This document shows positions 47,376-64,000 of a stretch of 64,000 nucleotides of DNA, in pieces (position 1 is the stretch's first letter; the number at the start of each line of letters is the position of its first letter). Location of the stretch: the NCBI RefSeq assembly GCF_012726205.1, contig NZ_JAASAE010000005.1:232654-296653 (forward strand), in the 5' to 3' direction. The notes beneath the pieces were generated by a model. It made no database searches, was not told the origin of the DNA, and saw nothing but the letters and a program-made list of their open reading frames with translations. Made by a program: the position numbers and the translations under genes. This DNA is from Rhodococcus sp. HNM0569. GTDB lineage: Bacteria > Actinomycetota > Actinomycetes > Mycobacteriales > Mycobacteriaceae.

Positions 47376-48919
47376 CGGGTGGCTCCTTCGGTCGGCGCGG
47401 CGAGGGCGTCGGGCGCGAGATCCGGTGGTGGGGTGAGCGCGGTGCCCCGCGGCCACGGCAGGAACGACACCGCGAGCGCGAGGACGACGATCGCGATCTG
47501 GACGGCCCAGCCGAAGCCGACGACGAGCGAGTCGGGCAGCCCGCCGTAGCCTTCGCGGACCCGCTCGACCACCTGGTCGGCGAGCATCCAGATCAGCACC
47601 GCGGGAGTGAGGACGCCGGCGAGGAATCGCCACACCATGCCCACCTTGAACGACGAGACGGCGTTGAGGTGCGCTTCGAGCTCGGGCAGGCGGCGCAAGC
47701 CCCACGTGATGACGACGAGCGTCACGAGCGCGACGGTCACGATGCCGATGTTGTTCGCGAAGTTGTCGACGACATCGAGCGTGTTGAGGCCGGTGGACGT
47801 CGGGAAGAGGACGAGTGACGTGGCGGCCGACAAGACGCCGACGATGAGGACCGCGGGAACGCGGCCGATCCCCGCCTTCTCCTGCACGGCCGCGACACAC
47901 ACCTGCACGATGCTGATCAGCGACGTGAAGCCCGCGAGCATCAGCGAGACGAAGAACAAGACGCCCAGCACCGGGCCGCCGGGCATCGTCGAGATGATGG
48001 TGGGGAATGCGATGAACGCGAGCCCGATTCCGCTCTCCACGACCTCGCCGACGGCGACGCCGCTGGCCTGGGCCATGTAGCCGAGCACCGCGAACACGCC
48101 GATACCCGCGAGGATCTCGAAGCTCGAGTTCGAGAAGCCGACGACCAGGCCCGAGCCCGTGAGATTGGTGCGGCGTTTGAGGTACGACGCGTACGTGATC
48201 ATGATGCCGAAGCCGACCGAGAGCGAGAAGAAGATCTGTCCGTACGCGGCGATCCACACCCCACTGTCGGTGAGCGCGGACCAGTTAGGGGTGAAGAACG
48301 CGTCGAGCCCCTCGGCGGCGCCGTCGAGGAAGAGAGCGCGCACCACGAACACGGCGAACAGCACCACCAGGACCGGGATGAACACGATCGCCGAACCGCC
48401 GATGCCCTTCTGCACACCCAGCGCGAGGATGACGATCGTCGCGAGCCACACGAGCGCGAGCGGCCACACGACGGCGGGCACGTAGTCGAAGGCGAAGGTG
48501 GCCTCCGAGTCCTGCTGCAGGAAGTCGGACGCGAAGAATCCGGCGGGATCGTCCCCCCAGGACTCGCTGATCGAGAAGAACGTGTAACGCAGTGCCCACG
48601 CGATGATCACGGCGTAGTACACGGCGATGACGAAGCAGATGCCGACCTGCCACCAGCCGATGGCCTCGGTGGGCCTGCTGAGGCGGCGGAACGCGAGCGG
48701 CGGCGACCCGCGGAAACGGTGCCCGATCGCGTAGTCGACGAACAGAAGTGTCAGGCCCGCGGTGAGCAGGGCGATGAGGTAGGGGACGATGAACGCGCCA
48801 CCGCCGCCTTCGTAGGCCACATAGGGAAATCTCCAGATGTTCCCGAGGCCGACTGCCGAGCCGATGGCGGCAAGGATGAACACCGTCCGTCCCGACCACA
48901 CCTCGCGTTTCTGCTCCAC
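47372..48919 (-). CDS. metP: Sodium-dependent amino acid transporter, NSS family (MetP-like)
   Basis: A 515-aa symporter with about 12 hydrophobic segments. The NSS hallmark WSGRTVFILAAIGSAVGLGNIWRFPYVAY opens the protein and contains the Na+ and substrate-binding residues of TM1; TM6 has YGQIFFSLSVGFGIMITYASY. GTG at 48919 is preferred because AAGG is about 8-9 nt upstream; GTG at 48928 is an alternative. Methionine/alanine is the likely substrate by analogy with C. glutamicum MetPS. It is divergent from argC with 172 nt between. Confidence 0.88.
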   Translation of the reverse strand: MEQKREVWSGRTVFILAAIGSAVGLGNIWRFPYVAYEGGGGAFIVPYLIALLTAGLTLLFVDYAIGHRFRGSPPLAFRRLSRPTEAIGWWQVGICFVIAVYYAVIIAWALRYTFFSISESWGDDPAGFFASDFLQQDSEATFAFDYVPAVVWPLALVWLATIVILALGVQKGIGGSAIVFIPVLVVLFAVFVVRALFLDGAAEGLDAFFTPNWSALTDSGVWIAAYGQIFFSLSVGFGIMITYASYLKRRTNLTGSGLVVGFSNSSFEILAGIGVFAVLGYMAQASGVAVGEVVESGIGLAFIAFPTIISTMPGGPVLGVLFFVSLMLAGFTSLISIVQVCVAAVQEKAGIGRVPAVLIVGVLSAATSLVLFPTSTGLNTLDVVDNFANNIGIVTVALVTLVVITWGLRRLPELEAHLNAVSSFKVGMVWRFLAGVLTPAVLIWMLADQVVERVREGYGGLPDSLVVGFGWAVQIAIVVLALAVSFLPWPRGTALTPPPDLAPDALAAPTEGATR

Positions 48920-49053
48920 TGGGGCCACCTTCCGAGTTGTCCGATACGGTCGAAGAGTGTGGCACACGCCGCAGACGGTTCGGGCTGGATACCGAGGACC
49001 GCACGGCGTGGCGGTCCTGCTAACGGGTGCGGTCCGGCAGCCGAACTCAATGG

Positions 49054-51369
<2,316 letters not shown>

Positions 51370-51373
<4 letters not shown>

Positions 51374-52310
51374 CTCTCGCAGGCGTGACCGAACACCAGA
51401 AGGCACTCGTCCTCGCCGAGACGCTGCCGTGGCTGCAGTCCTTCCGCGACAAGATCGTGGTGGTCAAGTACGGCGGCAATGCGATGGTCGACAGCGAACT
51501 CAAGACGGCATTCGCGGCCGACATGGCACTGCTGCGTACGGTCGGCATCCACCCGGTCGTCGTGCACGGCGGCGGCCCGCAGATCAACGCGATGCTCGCG
51601 CGGCTCGGCATGAGCGGCGAATTCCGCGGCGGCTTCCGCGTCACCACACCCGAAGTCATGGACGTGGTGCGGATGGTCCTGTTCGGGCAGGTCGGTCGTG
51701 AACTCGTCGGCTTGATCAACGCACACGGCCCCTATGCCGTCGGCATCTCGGGCGAGGACGCGCACCTGTTCACCGCGAGCAGGCGCACCGTCACCGTCGA
51801 CGGTGTCGCGACCGACATCGGCCTCGTCGGCGACGTCACCTCCGTTGACCCCGCCGCGGTGCTCGATCTTGTTGCGGCAGGCCGTATTCCGGTCGTGTCG
51901 TCGATCGCCCCCGATGTCGACGGCGTGGTGCACAACATCAACGCCGACACCGCGGCCGCGGCACTCGCCGAAGCCGTCGGGGCCGAGAAGCTCGTGGTAC
52001 TCACCGACGTCGAGGGCCTCTACACCGACTGGCCGGACCGCTCGTCCCTCGCGAGCGAGATCGACACCGACGCCCTCGCCGCGCTGCTGCCGAGCCTCGA
52101 CTCGGGCATGGTCCCGAAGATGGAAGCGTGCCTGCGCGCCGTGCGTGGGGGAGTGCCGTCGGCACACGTCATCGACGGTCGCATCGCGCACTCGGTCCTG
52201 CTCGAGCTGCTCACCCGCGAAGGCATCGGCACCATGGTCGTCCCGGCGGGATCGGACGGCACCGGCACGAAACAGGAACAAGCGGCCTCGAATCAGGAAG
52301 GGGGAGCGTG

Positions 52311-52311
<1 letters not shown>
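51370..52311 (+). CDS. argB: Acetylglutamate kinase
   Basis: Phosphorylates N-acetylglutamate, 313 aa. [35 protein letters not shown] and [12 protein letters not shown] are the family motifs. Start overlaps argJ stop (ATGA). The enzyme is normally feedback-inhibited by arginine. Confidence 0.96.
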
Positions 52312-57701
<5,390 letters not shown>

Positions 57702-57783
57702 TCAGCAGTGGCGGTGATCCGGGTTCTGGAGTGATCCGGAACGCACCCGTGCGTCCGGATGCGACCGAACACAAGTACGCTGC

Positions 57784-60700
57784 GTGCAGAATCACCTCAC
57801 GGCGCAAGGAAGGATGCGGGCGGGGATGCAGTGGGTGGCGCCGCGGCAGGTAGCGCGAGGAGCGGAGTCGGTACTCGCGCCGATCCGGCGGGTCGTGGCG
57901 ACGGCGCAGAACGGTCTCGAAGTGGTCCGACTGGGCGGACTCGAGGCCGACACGACGCGGTCACCGTACGAGGTCGTCGAGCGCACCGCGATGTACCGTC
58001 TGCGCCGGTACTTCCCGGACGACGCCGCCGAGTCCCGCCCGCCGATCGTGCTCATCCCGCCGATGATGATGTCCGCCGACGTCTACGACGTCACCAAGGT
58101 CGGCGGCGCGGTGGCCGTGTTGCACGACATGGGCATCGACCCGTGGGTGGTCGACTTCGGTTCGCCCGACACCGAGGAGGGCGGCTGGGACCGCACGCTC
58201 GCCGACCACGTCGTGTCGATCAGCGACATCGTCGACCGTGTCCGCGCAGTCACCGGCCGCGACGTGCACCTCGGTGGCTACTCGCAGGGTGGCATGTTCG
58301 CGTACCAGGCTGCGGCGTACCGCCGCAGCCGCGACATCGCGAGCCTGGTCACGTTCGGCAGCCCGGTCGACACGCTCGGCGGCATGCCGTTCGGTATCCC
58401 CGCCGAACTGGCGAGCAACGCGGCGGGCTTCCTCGCCGACCACGTGTTCACCCGGCTGTCCGTCACGGGCTGGATGGCCAAGACCGGCTTCCAGCTGCTC
58501 GATCCTGTCAAGACACTCAAGTCGCGGCTCGACTTCGTCCGTCAGCTTCACGATCGCGAGGCGTTGCTACCGCGGGAACAGCAGCGTCGCTTCCTCGCCG
58601 AGGAAGGGTGGGTCGCGTGGTCGGGGCCCGCGGTGGCCGAGTTGCTTCGGCAGTTCGTCGTCCACAACCGGATGATGACGGGTGGGTTCGTCATCCGGGA
58701 CTCGGTGGTGTCGCTCGCCGAGATCACGGCACCGGTGCTGGCCTTCCTGGGTGAGGTCGACGACATCGGCCAGCCGGTCGCGGTGCGCGGCATCCGCCGC
58801 GCCGCGCCTCGCGCCGAGGTGTACGAGTCCTCTTTGCGAGCAGGACATTTCGGCCTCGTCGTCGGCTCGTCCGCGGAGGTGCACAGTTGGCCCACGACGG
58901 GTAGGTGGGTGCTGTGGCGCGAAGGCCTCGGCCCCGCGCCCGACGATGCGACGCCCATGCCGGCCGACGTCACGGACGAGGGCTACACCGGGGTCTCGCT
59001 CACTGCGCGGCTGATCCACACCGCGGCGTCGTTCGCGGAAGTCGGCGTCGGGGTGGGTAAGGGACTCAGCGATCTCGCGGCGGGCGCCGTGCGGGGCGGC
59101 GTGGAACTGTCCGGGGAGGCCACCCGAGTGTTGCCCCGTCTGCAGCGGCTCGGCCAGCTCCAGCCGCACACACGCGTGTCGATGGCGCGCGTTCTCGCGG
59201 AACAGCGCAGGCGTGCGCCGCACGGCGAGTGCTTCCTGTTCGACAATCGTGTGCACGACAACGACGCCGTCGGCCGTCGCATCGACGACGTCGTGCTCGG
59301 CCTGGCGCACTGCGGCGTGCGGCCGGCCGGCCGTGTCGGCGTGGTGATGCACACGCGGCCGAGCGCGCTCGCGGCGGTGGCTGCGGTCTCGCGCATCGGT
59401 GCGGTCGCCGTGTTGCTGCCCACCGATCCCCGGCATCTCGCCGAGGCCGTCGAGCTCGCGGGTGTGACCCGCATCGTCGCCGACCCCGAACACGTCGCCG
59501 TCGCCGCCGACACCGGTGCGCACGTGCTCGTGCTCGGCGGGGGAGACCTCCGCCGGATAGAGGCCGGTCCGGGCCAGCACGTCACCGACCTCGAGCAACT
59601 CGACGTCCGGTCGCTCACGGCGCCAGGGTGGTACGTACCCGACCCGGGACTCGCCCGCGAGATCGCGTTCATCCTCTTCGCCGAGGTCGGTGGGCAACTC
59701 GAGATGCGGCCGATCACGAACCATCGGTGGGCGTTGTCGGCCTTCGGGACGGCCTCGGCCGCGAACCTCGACCGTGGCGACACGGTGCTGTGCATGACTC
59801 CTCTCGAACACCCGTCGTGCATGCTCGTGGCCATCGGCGGTGCGATCGCCGGTGGGGCGCGGATCGCGGTGGCACGGGGGCCGGGTGCGCGCGAGTTCGG
59901 CGAGGTCGTGCACCGCTACGGGGTCACCGTCGTGAGCTACACGTGGACCATGTTGCGCGAGATCCTCGACGACGAGTCGATGCGTTTCGGCGGCCTGCAC
60001 CCGGTTCGGCTGTTCCTCGGCTCCGGCATGCCGGTCGGACTGTGGGAACGTACTCTCGACCAGTTCTCGCCCGCCAAGGTCCTCGAGTTCTATGCCTCGT
60101 CCGAGGGGCACGTCGTGCTCGCGAACGTGTCCGGCGTGAAGGTCGGTTCGATGGGTCGCCCGCTGCCCGGCAGCGCCGACGTCCGGATCGGTGCATGGGA
60201 TCCCGTTGCGCGCGAATTGATCGAGGACGACAAAGGTTTCGTACGGGAATGTGCCGACGACGAGGTCGGTCTGCTGCTCGGCCGCAGTGCTGCCGGCGTC
60301 GAGGCGCCGGGCACCGTGCTGCGTGGGGTGTTCGCGCCCGGCGACTCGTGGACACCGACCGATCACCTGTTCCGCCGCGACACCGACGGCGACTACCGGA
60401 TCGTCGACCACCGCGACTCGGTGGTCGTCACACCGCACGGCCCGGTCTACGCGCAGCCCGTTGTCGACGCGCTGTCGGCGCTCGACAAGGTCGACCTCGC
60501 CGTCGTCTACGGCGTGCGGGTGGGCGAGCGCACCGTCGCGGTCGCGGCGATCACGTCGGCCGGCCGCGGGCAGCCCTCGATCGCGCAACTCGACGACGCC
60601 CTCGACGCGGTGCCGGTCGACCAGCGCCCCGACATCGTCTTCGCAGTCGACGACATCCCGGTCAGCGGCTCGTTCCGGCCGCTCGTCGGGCCCTTGGTGG

Positions 60701-60810
60701 CTGCGGGGCTGCCTGCGGCCGGGGCCGACGTCCGCCACCTCGATTGCGAGAGCGGCACGTATCGCCGCTTCACGAAGGCGGCTGCGAAGGCTCTCGCGGC
60801 GGGCGGTTAG
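57784..60810 (+). CDS. Fused alpha/beta-hydrolase and acyl-CoA synthetase-like protein (Rv1683 type)
   Basis: A 1008-aa two-domain protein. Residues ~60-360 are an alpha/beta-hydrolase of PHA-synthase/lipase type with the nucleophile elbow GGYSQGG (serine 167). Residues ~450-1008 are an ANL adenylate-forming fold with late motifs EFYASSEGH and RIVDHRD. Where the P-loop (usually SGTTGxPK) is expected, near residues 629-645, the text reads FAEVGGQLEMRPITN, so ATP binding may be altered. M. tuberculosis Rv1683, annotated as lipase plus acyl-CoA synthase, has the same build. The start is uncertain: GTG 57784, or ATG 57814 or 57826 after an AAGGAAGG. Confidence 0.82.
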   Translation: MQNHLTAQGRMRAGMQWVAPRQVARGAESVLAPIRRVVATAQNGLEVVRLGGLEADTTRSPYEVVERTAMYRLRRYFPDDAAESRPPIVLIPPMMMSADVYDVTKVGGAVAVLHDMGIDPWVVDFGSPDTEEGGWDRTLADHVVSISDIVDRVRAVTGRDVHLGGYSQGGMFAYQAAAYRRSRDIASLVTFGSPVDTLGGMPFGIPAELASNAAGFLADHVFTRLSVTGWMAKTGFQLLDPVKTLKSRLDFVRQLHDREALLPREQQRRFLAEEGWVAWSGPAVAELLRQFVVHNRMMTGGFVIRDSVVSLAEITAPVLAFLGEVDDIGQPVAVRGIRRAAPRAEVYESSLRAGHFGLVVGSSAEVHSWPTTGRWVLWREGLGPAPDDATPMPADVTDEGYTGVSLTARLIHTAASFAEVGVGVGKGLSDLAAGAVRGGVELSGEATRVLPRLQRLGQLQPHTRVSMARVLAEQRRRAPHGECFLFDNRVHDNDAVGRRIDDVVLGLAHCGVRPAGRVGVVMHTRPSALAAVAAVSRIGAVAVLLPTDPRHLAEAVELAGVTRIVADPEHVAVAADTGAHVLVLGGGDLRRIEAGPGQHVTDLEQLDVRSLTAPGWYVPDPGLAREIAFILFAEVGGQLEMRPITNHRWALSAFGTASAANLDRGDTVLCMTPLEHPSCMLVAIGGAIAGGARIAVARGPGAREFGEVVHRYGVTVVSYTWTMLREILDDESMRFGGLHPVRLFLGSGMPVGLWERTLDQFSPAKVLEFYASSEGHVVLANVSGVKVGSMGRPLPGSADVRIGAWDPVARELIEDDKGFVRECADDEVGLLLGRSAAGVEAPGTVLRGVFAPGDSWTPTDHLFRRDTDGDYRIVDHRDSVVVTPHGPVYAQPVVDALSALDKVDLAVVYGVRVGERTVAVAAITSAGRGQPSIAQLDDALDAVPVDQRPDIVFAVDDIPVSGSFRPLVGPLVAAGLPAAGADVRHLDCESGTYRRFTKAAAKALAAGG

Positions 60811-60852
60811 GCTGGCCGTGCCGTTCGTACCGACCAGGCGAGAGGATTCCCG

Positions 60853-61095
60853 GTGGTCATCGATCCCACATTGCTCAGCATCCTGGCGTGCCCGCAGGAC
60901 AAGGGGCCGTTGCTGCTGATCGGTGCCGCCGACAGCGCGCCGTTCCCGGACGGCGGTCTGTACAACCCGCGACTACGGCGGCTCTACCCGGTCGAGAACG
61001 GCATCCCCGTCCTGCTGATCGACGAAGCGGTCGACGTCGGCGAGAACGACCACGAAGCGCTCGTCGCACGTCAGACTGGAGCCGGCGGGAGTTGA
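60853..61095 (+). CDS. Trm112/YcaR family protein
   Basis: An 80-aa protein. LLSILACPQDKGPLLLIG and the ending RRLYPVENGIPVLLIDEA are characteristic of Trm112-like/UPF0434 small proteins. Only one cysteine remains, so the zinc knuckle of eukaryotic Trm112 is absent. In eukaryotes the relatives activate methyltransferases; the bacterial role is not established. GTG at 60853. Confidence 0.85.
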   Translation: MVIDPTLLSILACPQDKGPLLLIGAADSAPFPDGGLYNPRLRRLYPVENGIPVLLIDEAVDVGENDHEALVARQTGAGGS

Positions 61096-61163
61096 CGCCT
61101 CGCTCTCGCCTCTCGTCCCGTCGGTTCGGCGGCGGCGAGTTCCGTGCGAGAGAAGGGGAAATC

Positions 61164-61583
61164 GTGACGACTCTGTCGCCCGGCGACATCGACGCCCGTG
61201 TCGTATCTCGTCTCGAGAACGAATCCGTCATCTGGCTCACCACGGTCGGCGCGAACGGTGTGCCCGCCACCACGCCCGTGTGGTTCTTGTTCCACGACGG
61301 CGCATTCGTGCTGCAGAGCCAACCGCAGACCGGCAAACTGCGCCACATCGAGCACGACCCTTCCGTCGCGCTCAATCTCAACTGCACCCCGGAGGGCGGC
61401 GACGTCGTCGTGTTCACCGGCAGCGCGCGACACGACCCGCAGGGCCAGAGCAGAGATGAATGGGACGCGTACGTCGACAAGTACCGCGGCGGCATGTCGG
61501 GTCTCGGATTCGCCCCCGACACATTCGCCGACTCGTACTCGGAGACCGTCCGCATCACGCCGACGAAACTTCGTTCGTGGTGA
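61164..61583 (+). CDS. PPOX-class flavin/F420-dependent enzyme
   Basis: A 139-aa split-barrel protein like Rv3369 of M. tuberculosis: [33 protein letters not shown] split over strands 1-4, [17 protein letters not shown] and the ending [13 protein letters not shown]. Members use F420 or flavin for reductions; no substrate is suggested. AGAAGGGGA is 6 nt before the GTG at 61164. Confidence 0.8.
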   Translation: MTTLSPGDIDARVVSRLENESVIWLTTVGANGVPATTPVWFLFHDGAFVLQSQPQTGKLRHIEHDPSVALNLNCTPEGGDVVVFTGSARHDPQGQSRDEWDAYVDKYRGGMSGLGFAPDTFADSYSETVRITPTKLRSW

Positions 61584-61622
61584 CGGTCAGCACGGTCGGC
61601 GGTGCCGACCGGAGGTGAACGG

Positions 61623-61638
61623 CAGAATCGGGCTCGTG
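61623..61638 (+). promoter_or_regulatory. -10 box of the 3-methyladenine glycosylase gene, leaderless start
   Basis: CAGAAT (61623-61628), 7 nt, GTG at 61636. The 15-mer from 61624 is identical to the one before tyrS (62313-62327). Confidence 0.5.
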
Positions 61639-62289
61639 GACGAGCATGGCGAGGGCACGCGAAATCCCGACGACGCGGCACGGCGCGCACTCGCCGAATC
61701 CGACCCGGTGGGGGCAGCGCACCTCGTGATCGGCGGCGTGCTCACGGTCGGGGACGTCCGGTTGCGTATCGTCGAGGTCGAGGCCTACGGCGGCGACGGT
61801 GCCGGTCCCTGGCCGGATCCCGCGGCGCACTCGTTCCCGGGTCGCACCGCGCGCAATTCCGTCATGTTCGGGCCTGCCGGGCACCTGTACGTGTACCGCA
61901 GTTACGGGCTGCACTTCTGCGCCAATGTGTCGTGCGCGCCGGACGGGACGGCGGCCGCCGTGCTGCTGCGTGCCGGTGAGGTGCTGGCGGGGCACGATGT
62001 GGTGGCCCGCCGTCGAGCAGGTCGCAACGAGGTCCAGTGGGCGCGCGGACCGGGCAACTTCGGCGCTGCCGCGGCGCTCACCACCGCCGACAGCGGGCTC
62101 GATCTACTGGACGCGTCGGCGCCGGTCCACCTCGAACTCGGCCCGGGGGTGCCGACGGAGTGCGGTCCGCGCGTGGGCGTCAGCAAGGCGGCCGACCGGC
62201 CTTGGCGGTTGTGGATTCCGGGAACGCGTGCCGTGTCTGCCTACAAACGCAGTCCGCGCGCTCCCATCGTGGGTGCCGACCACGGGTGA
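61636..62289 (+). CDS. DNA-3-methyladenine glycosylase (AAG/Mpg family)
   Basis: Removes alkylated purines from DNA; 217 aa. AAG features are [25 protein letters not shown] (with the catalytic glutamate), [27 protein letters not shown] and RGPGNFGAA, followed by [23 protein letters not shown] at 61636 fits the -10 spacing; GTG at 61615 is an upstream in-frame alternative with a ribosome-site-like GGAG directly before it. Confidence 0.9.
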   Translation: MDEHGEGTRNPDDAARRALAESDPVGAAHLVIGGVLTVGDVRLRIVEVEAYGGDGAGPWPDPAAHSFPGRTARNSVMFGPAGHLYVYRSYGLHFCANVSCAPDGTAAAVLLRAGEVLAGHDVVARRRAGRNEVQWARGPGNFGAAAALTTADSGLDLLDASAPVHLELGPGVPTECGPRVGVSKAADRPWRLWIPGTRAVSAYKRSPRAPIVGADHG

Positions 62290-62321
62290 TGGGAGAATCG
62301 GGGGGTGATGGGAGAATCGGG
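62286..62321. repeat. Tandem duplication of the tyrS promoter segment
   Basis: GTGATGGGAGAATCGGG occurs at 62286-62302 and again at 62305-62321. The first copy includes the stop codon of the glycosylase gene. Each copy contains a GAGAAT that could be a -10 box; only the second is 7 nt from the tyrS GTG. Confidence 0.8.
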
Positions 62322-62324
62322 CTC

Positions 62325-63644
62325 GTGACCGACAACAATGCCCCGAGTTCGAAGCCCGAGACCAGCGCCACCGACCACATCGTCGACGAGCTGACGTGGC
62401 GAGGTCTGATCGCCCAGTCCACCGACGTCGACGCGCTGCGTGCGCATCTGTCGAACGGGCCGGTCACACTCTATGCCGGCTTCGATCCCACCGGTCCGAG
62501 CCTCCATGCCGGGCACCTCGTGCCGCTACTGGCGCTCAAGCGTTTCCAGCGTGCCGGTCACCGTCCGATCGTGCTCGCGGGCGGCGCCACCGGCATGATC
62601 GGTGACCCGCGTGATGTCGGCGAGCGGACCATGAACACCGCAGACACTGTCGCCGAGTGGGCGAACCGCATTCGTGGTCAACTCGAACGCTTCGTCGACT
62701 TCGACGACTCGCCCACCGGCGCGATCGTCGAGAACAACATGAACTGGACAGGGGAGTTGAGCGCCATCGCGTTCCTGCGTGACGTCGGCAAACACTTCTC
62801 GGTCAATGTGATGCTCGCGCGGGACACCGTCAGACGCCGGCTCGAGTCGGACGGCATGTCCTACACCGAGTTCAGCTACATGCTGTTGCAGGCCAACGAC
62901 TATGTGCACCTACGCCGCAATCACGGCTGCACGCTGCAGATCGGCGGCTCGGATCAGTGGGGGAACATCGTCGCGGGTGTCGAGCTCAACCGCCGCCTGG
63001 ACGGGGAGACCGTGCACGCGCTCACGGTTCCGCTCGTCACGTCGGCGGACGGCAAGAAGTTCGGCAAGTCCACCGGCGGTGGCAGTCTGTGGCTCGACCC
63101 CGAGATGACGAGTCCGTACGCGTGGTACCAGTACTTCGTCAACACCGGCGACGCCGACGTGATCAAGTACCTCCGGTGGTTCACGTTCCTCTCCGCCGAG
63201 GAGCTGGCCGAGCTCGAGCTGGCGGTGGCCGAACGTCCGCACGCGCGTGAGGCGCAGCGCCGCCTCGCGGCCGAGATGACCACCCTCGTGCACGGCGAGG
63301 CGAACACCCGTGCCGTCGAACTCGCGAGCCGCGCTCTGTTCGGTCGCGCCGAGCTGGCAGAGCTCGACGAACCGACGCTGGCCGCCGCGCTGCGGGAAGC
63401 ATCCGCCGTCGAGCTCGAGCCCGGAGCGCCGCGCACGATCGTCGATCTTCTCGTCGCGAGCGGTCTGTGCGAGAGCAAGGGTGCGGCGCGCCGCACCGTC
63501 CGTGAGGGTGGAGCGTCGGTCAACAACGTCAAGATCGCCGAAGAGGAATGGGCTCCTGCCACCACCGATCTGCTGCACGGAAAGTGGCTCGTCGTGCGTC
63601 GCGGCAAGCGCAACTTCGCCGGCATCGAGGTTCTCGGCGGATGA
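62325..63644 (+). CDS. tyrS: Tyrosine--tRNA ligase
   Basis: A 439-aa class I synthetase of the TyrRS type. HIGH-type motif HAGH in [24 protein letters not shown]-type motif KFGKS in [22 protein letters not shown] for tyrosine/tRNA contacts, and a C-terminal S4-like RNA-binding domain ([18 protein letters not shown]). GTG at 62325 is placed 7 nt after the GAGAAT -10 box. The longer in-frame reading overlaps the glycosylase gene and has no family match. Confidence 0.96.
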   Translation: MTDNNAPSSKPETSATDHIVDELTWRGLIAQSTDVDALRAHLSNGPVTLYAGFDPTGPSLHAGHLVPLLALKRFQRAGHRPIVLAGGATGMIGDPRDVGERTMNTADTVAEWANRIRGQLERFVDFDDSPTGAIVENNMNWTGELSAIAFLRDVGKHFSVNVMLARDTVRRRLESDGMSYTEFSYMLLQANDYVHLRRNHGCTLQIGGSDQWGNIVAGVELNRRLDGETVHALTVPLVTSADGKKFGKSTGGGSLWLDPEMTSPYAWYQYFVNTGDADVIKYLRWFTFLSAEELAELELAVAERPHAREAQRRLAAEMTTLVHGEANTRAVELASRALFGRAELAELDEPTLAAALREASAVELEPGAPRTIVDLLVASGLCESKGAARRTVREGGASVNNVKIAEEEWAPATTDLLHGKWLVVRRGKRNFAGIEVLGG

Positions 63645-63649
63645 CGTGC

Positions 63650-63690
63650 GCACGGTCACACTCGCGGTCGAAGCGCGAGTGTGACCGTGC
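63650..63690 (+). terminator. tyrS terminator
   Basis: A perfect 17-bp inverted repeat (63650-63666 / 63674-63690) with a 7-nt loop, 6 nt after the tyrS stop. No T-run. Confidence 0.85.
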
Positions 63691-63753
63691 GGTGCGCTCC
63701 GGAAACCGCTGACCAGGGATTTTCGATCCCCGGCGGACGTGCGACCAGGCGAT

Positions 63754-63782
63754 TTGGAAACGCGCGGATCGTCCCGTAACTT
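63754..63782 (+). promoter_or_regulatory. Strong promoter candidate, probably of an rRNA operon
   Basis: TTGGAA (63754-63759), a 17-nt spacer and TAACTT (63777-63782). It is the best sigma-70-like match in the window and no protein gene follows. Confidence 0.5.
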
Positions 63783-64000
63783 ATTCCAGGTCAGAGCGAA
63801 ACGGACACCGACTCCTTCCCCCCGGGGAGCGAGACAACGAGGTTGGACGGAGTTCGCACGGCGCCCCGAGGATCGTGTAAGCTCGACAGAGCGTTCTTCG
63901 GAACCGCCCACTCATCGGGTTCGTCCCGATTCGAGTGATCTGAATACAATGGAACGGTTGCCCCGGATCTGCTTTGTGTGGTGATGGTGTGTGCGTGTTC
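63783..64000 (+). promoter_or_regulatory. Leader region at the right edge, probable rrn leader
   Basis: No convincing ORF. A second promoter-like pair occurs (TTCGCA 63853-63858, 19 nt, TAAGCT 63878-63883). The last ~40 bases become TG-rich (TTTGTGTGGTGATGGTGTGTG), a style seen in rrn leaders of Rhodococcus and relatives just before the antitermination box and 16S rRNA. The rRNA gene itself is not in the window. Confidence 0.4.

Noticed and set aside
63739..63984. An 81-codon frame at the right edge
   Set aside because: It has no ribosome site and no protein-like pattern, and it overlaps the promoter and leader elements.

Overview
The window is high-GC DNA (about 68-70% by eye) from an actinobacterium of the order Mycobacteriales, most likely Rhodococcus or a close relative. 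Supporting signs are CoaE fused to a UPF0157 domain at exactly the mycobacterial length, an argCJBDFRGH operon, a bifunctional hydrolase/acyl-CoA-synthetase of the Rv1683 type, LppA-like lipoproteins, EspC/WXG-type secretion partners, many GTG starts, and promoters whose -10 box lies 6-7 nt before a start codon (leaderless mRNAs). The species call is an inference. I see no insertion sequence, prophage, CRISPR array or tRNA. Nearly all of the window is chromosomal core, with a few accessory islands.

Layout, left to right. 1-3448 (minus): a branched-chain amino acid type ABC importer (livF partial, livG, livM, livH); LivH carries an unusual N-terminal membrane anchor and beta-sandwich domain. 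3665-6415 (plus): polA. 6485-10758 (minus): a tightly coupled cassette of an EspC-like protein, a WXG/DUF1023 alpha/beta-hydrolase, three tandem LppA-like lipoproteins, a YbaB/EbfC-like protein and the tail of a fourth lipoprotein. This is the most interesting locus and looks like an orphan type VII secretion effector with lipoprotein partners. 10899-12697: thioredoxin, a GlxA-type AraC regulator and a divergent mini membrane protein. 12706-14393: 2'-5' RNA ligase-like protein and a divergent isocitrate/isopropylmalate-type dehydrogenase. 14497-17179: a polar amino acid ABC importer. 17242-18156: a methyltransferase. 18415-19887: rpsA. 19993-25265: coaE, a DUF402 protein, uvrB and an SCO6745-like protein. 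25482-30589: universal stress protein, DUF732 lipoprotein, HelD/HelR RNA polymerase-recycling ATPase, a DoxX protein with 11-residue repeats, and an MBL hydrolase. 30786-35964: uvrA with a histone-like tail, and htpG.

36022-42875 is a translation block: DUF1844 protein, infC (AUC start, long leader with a terminator-like hairpin), rpmI, rplT, tsnR, pheS and pheT. 42883-47249 holds a double Lrp/AsnC regulator divergent from a coupled FMO-like flavoprotein / BASS transporter / epimerase operon. 47265-48919 (minus) is a MetS/MetP-type Na+ symporter. 49092-57701 is the complete arginine pathway argCJBDFRGH behind a 30-bp palindromic ArgR-type operator. 57784-63644 holds the hydrolase/acyl-CoA-synthetase fusion, a Trm112-like protein, a PPOX flavin enzyme, 3-methyladenine glycosylase and tyrS. 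The last 350 bases contain the tyrS terminator and promoter-like sequence that probably leads into an rRNA operon beyond the edge.

Start codons were chosen from ribosome binding sites, 1-8 nt overlaps with upstream genes, -10 boxes and family lengths, so several differ from the longest possible ORF. Family calls rest on motif recognition in the translated sequence; no database search was run.
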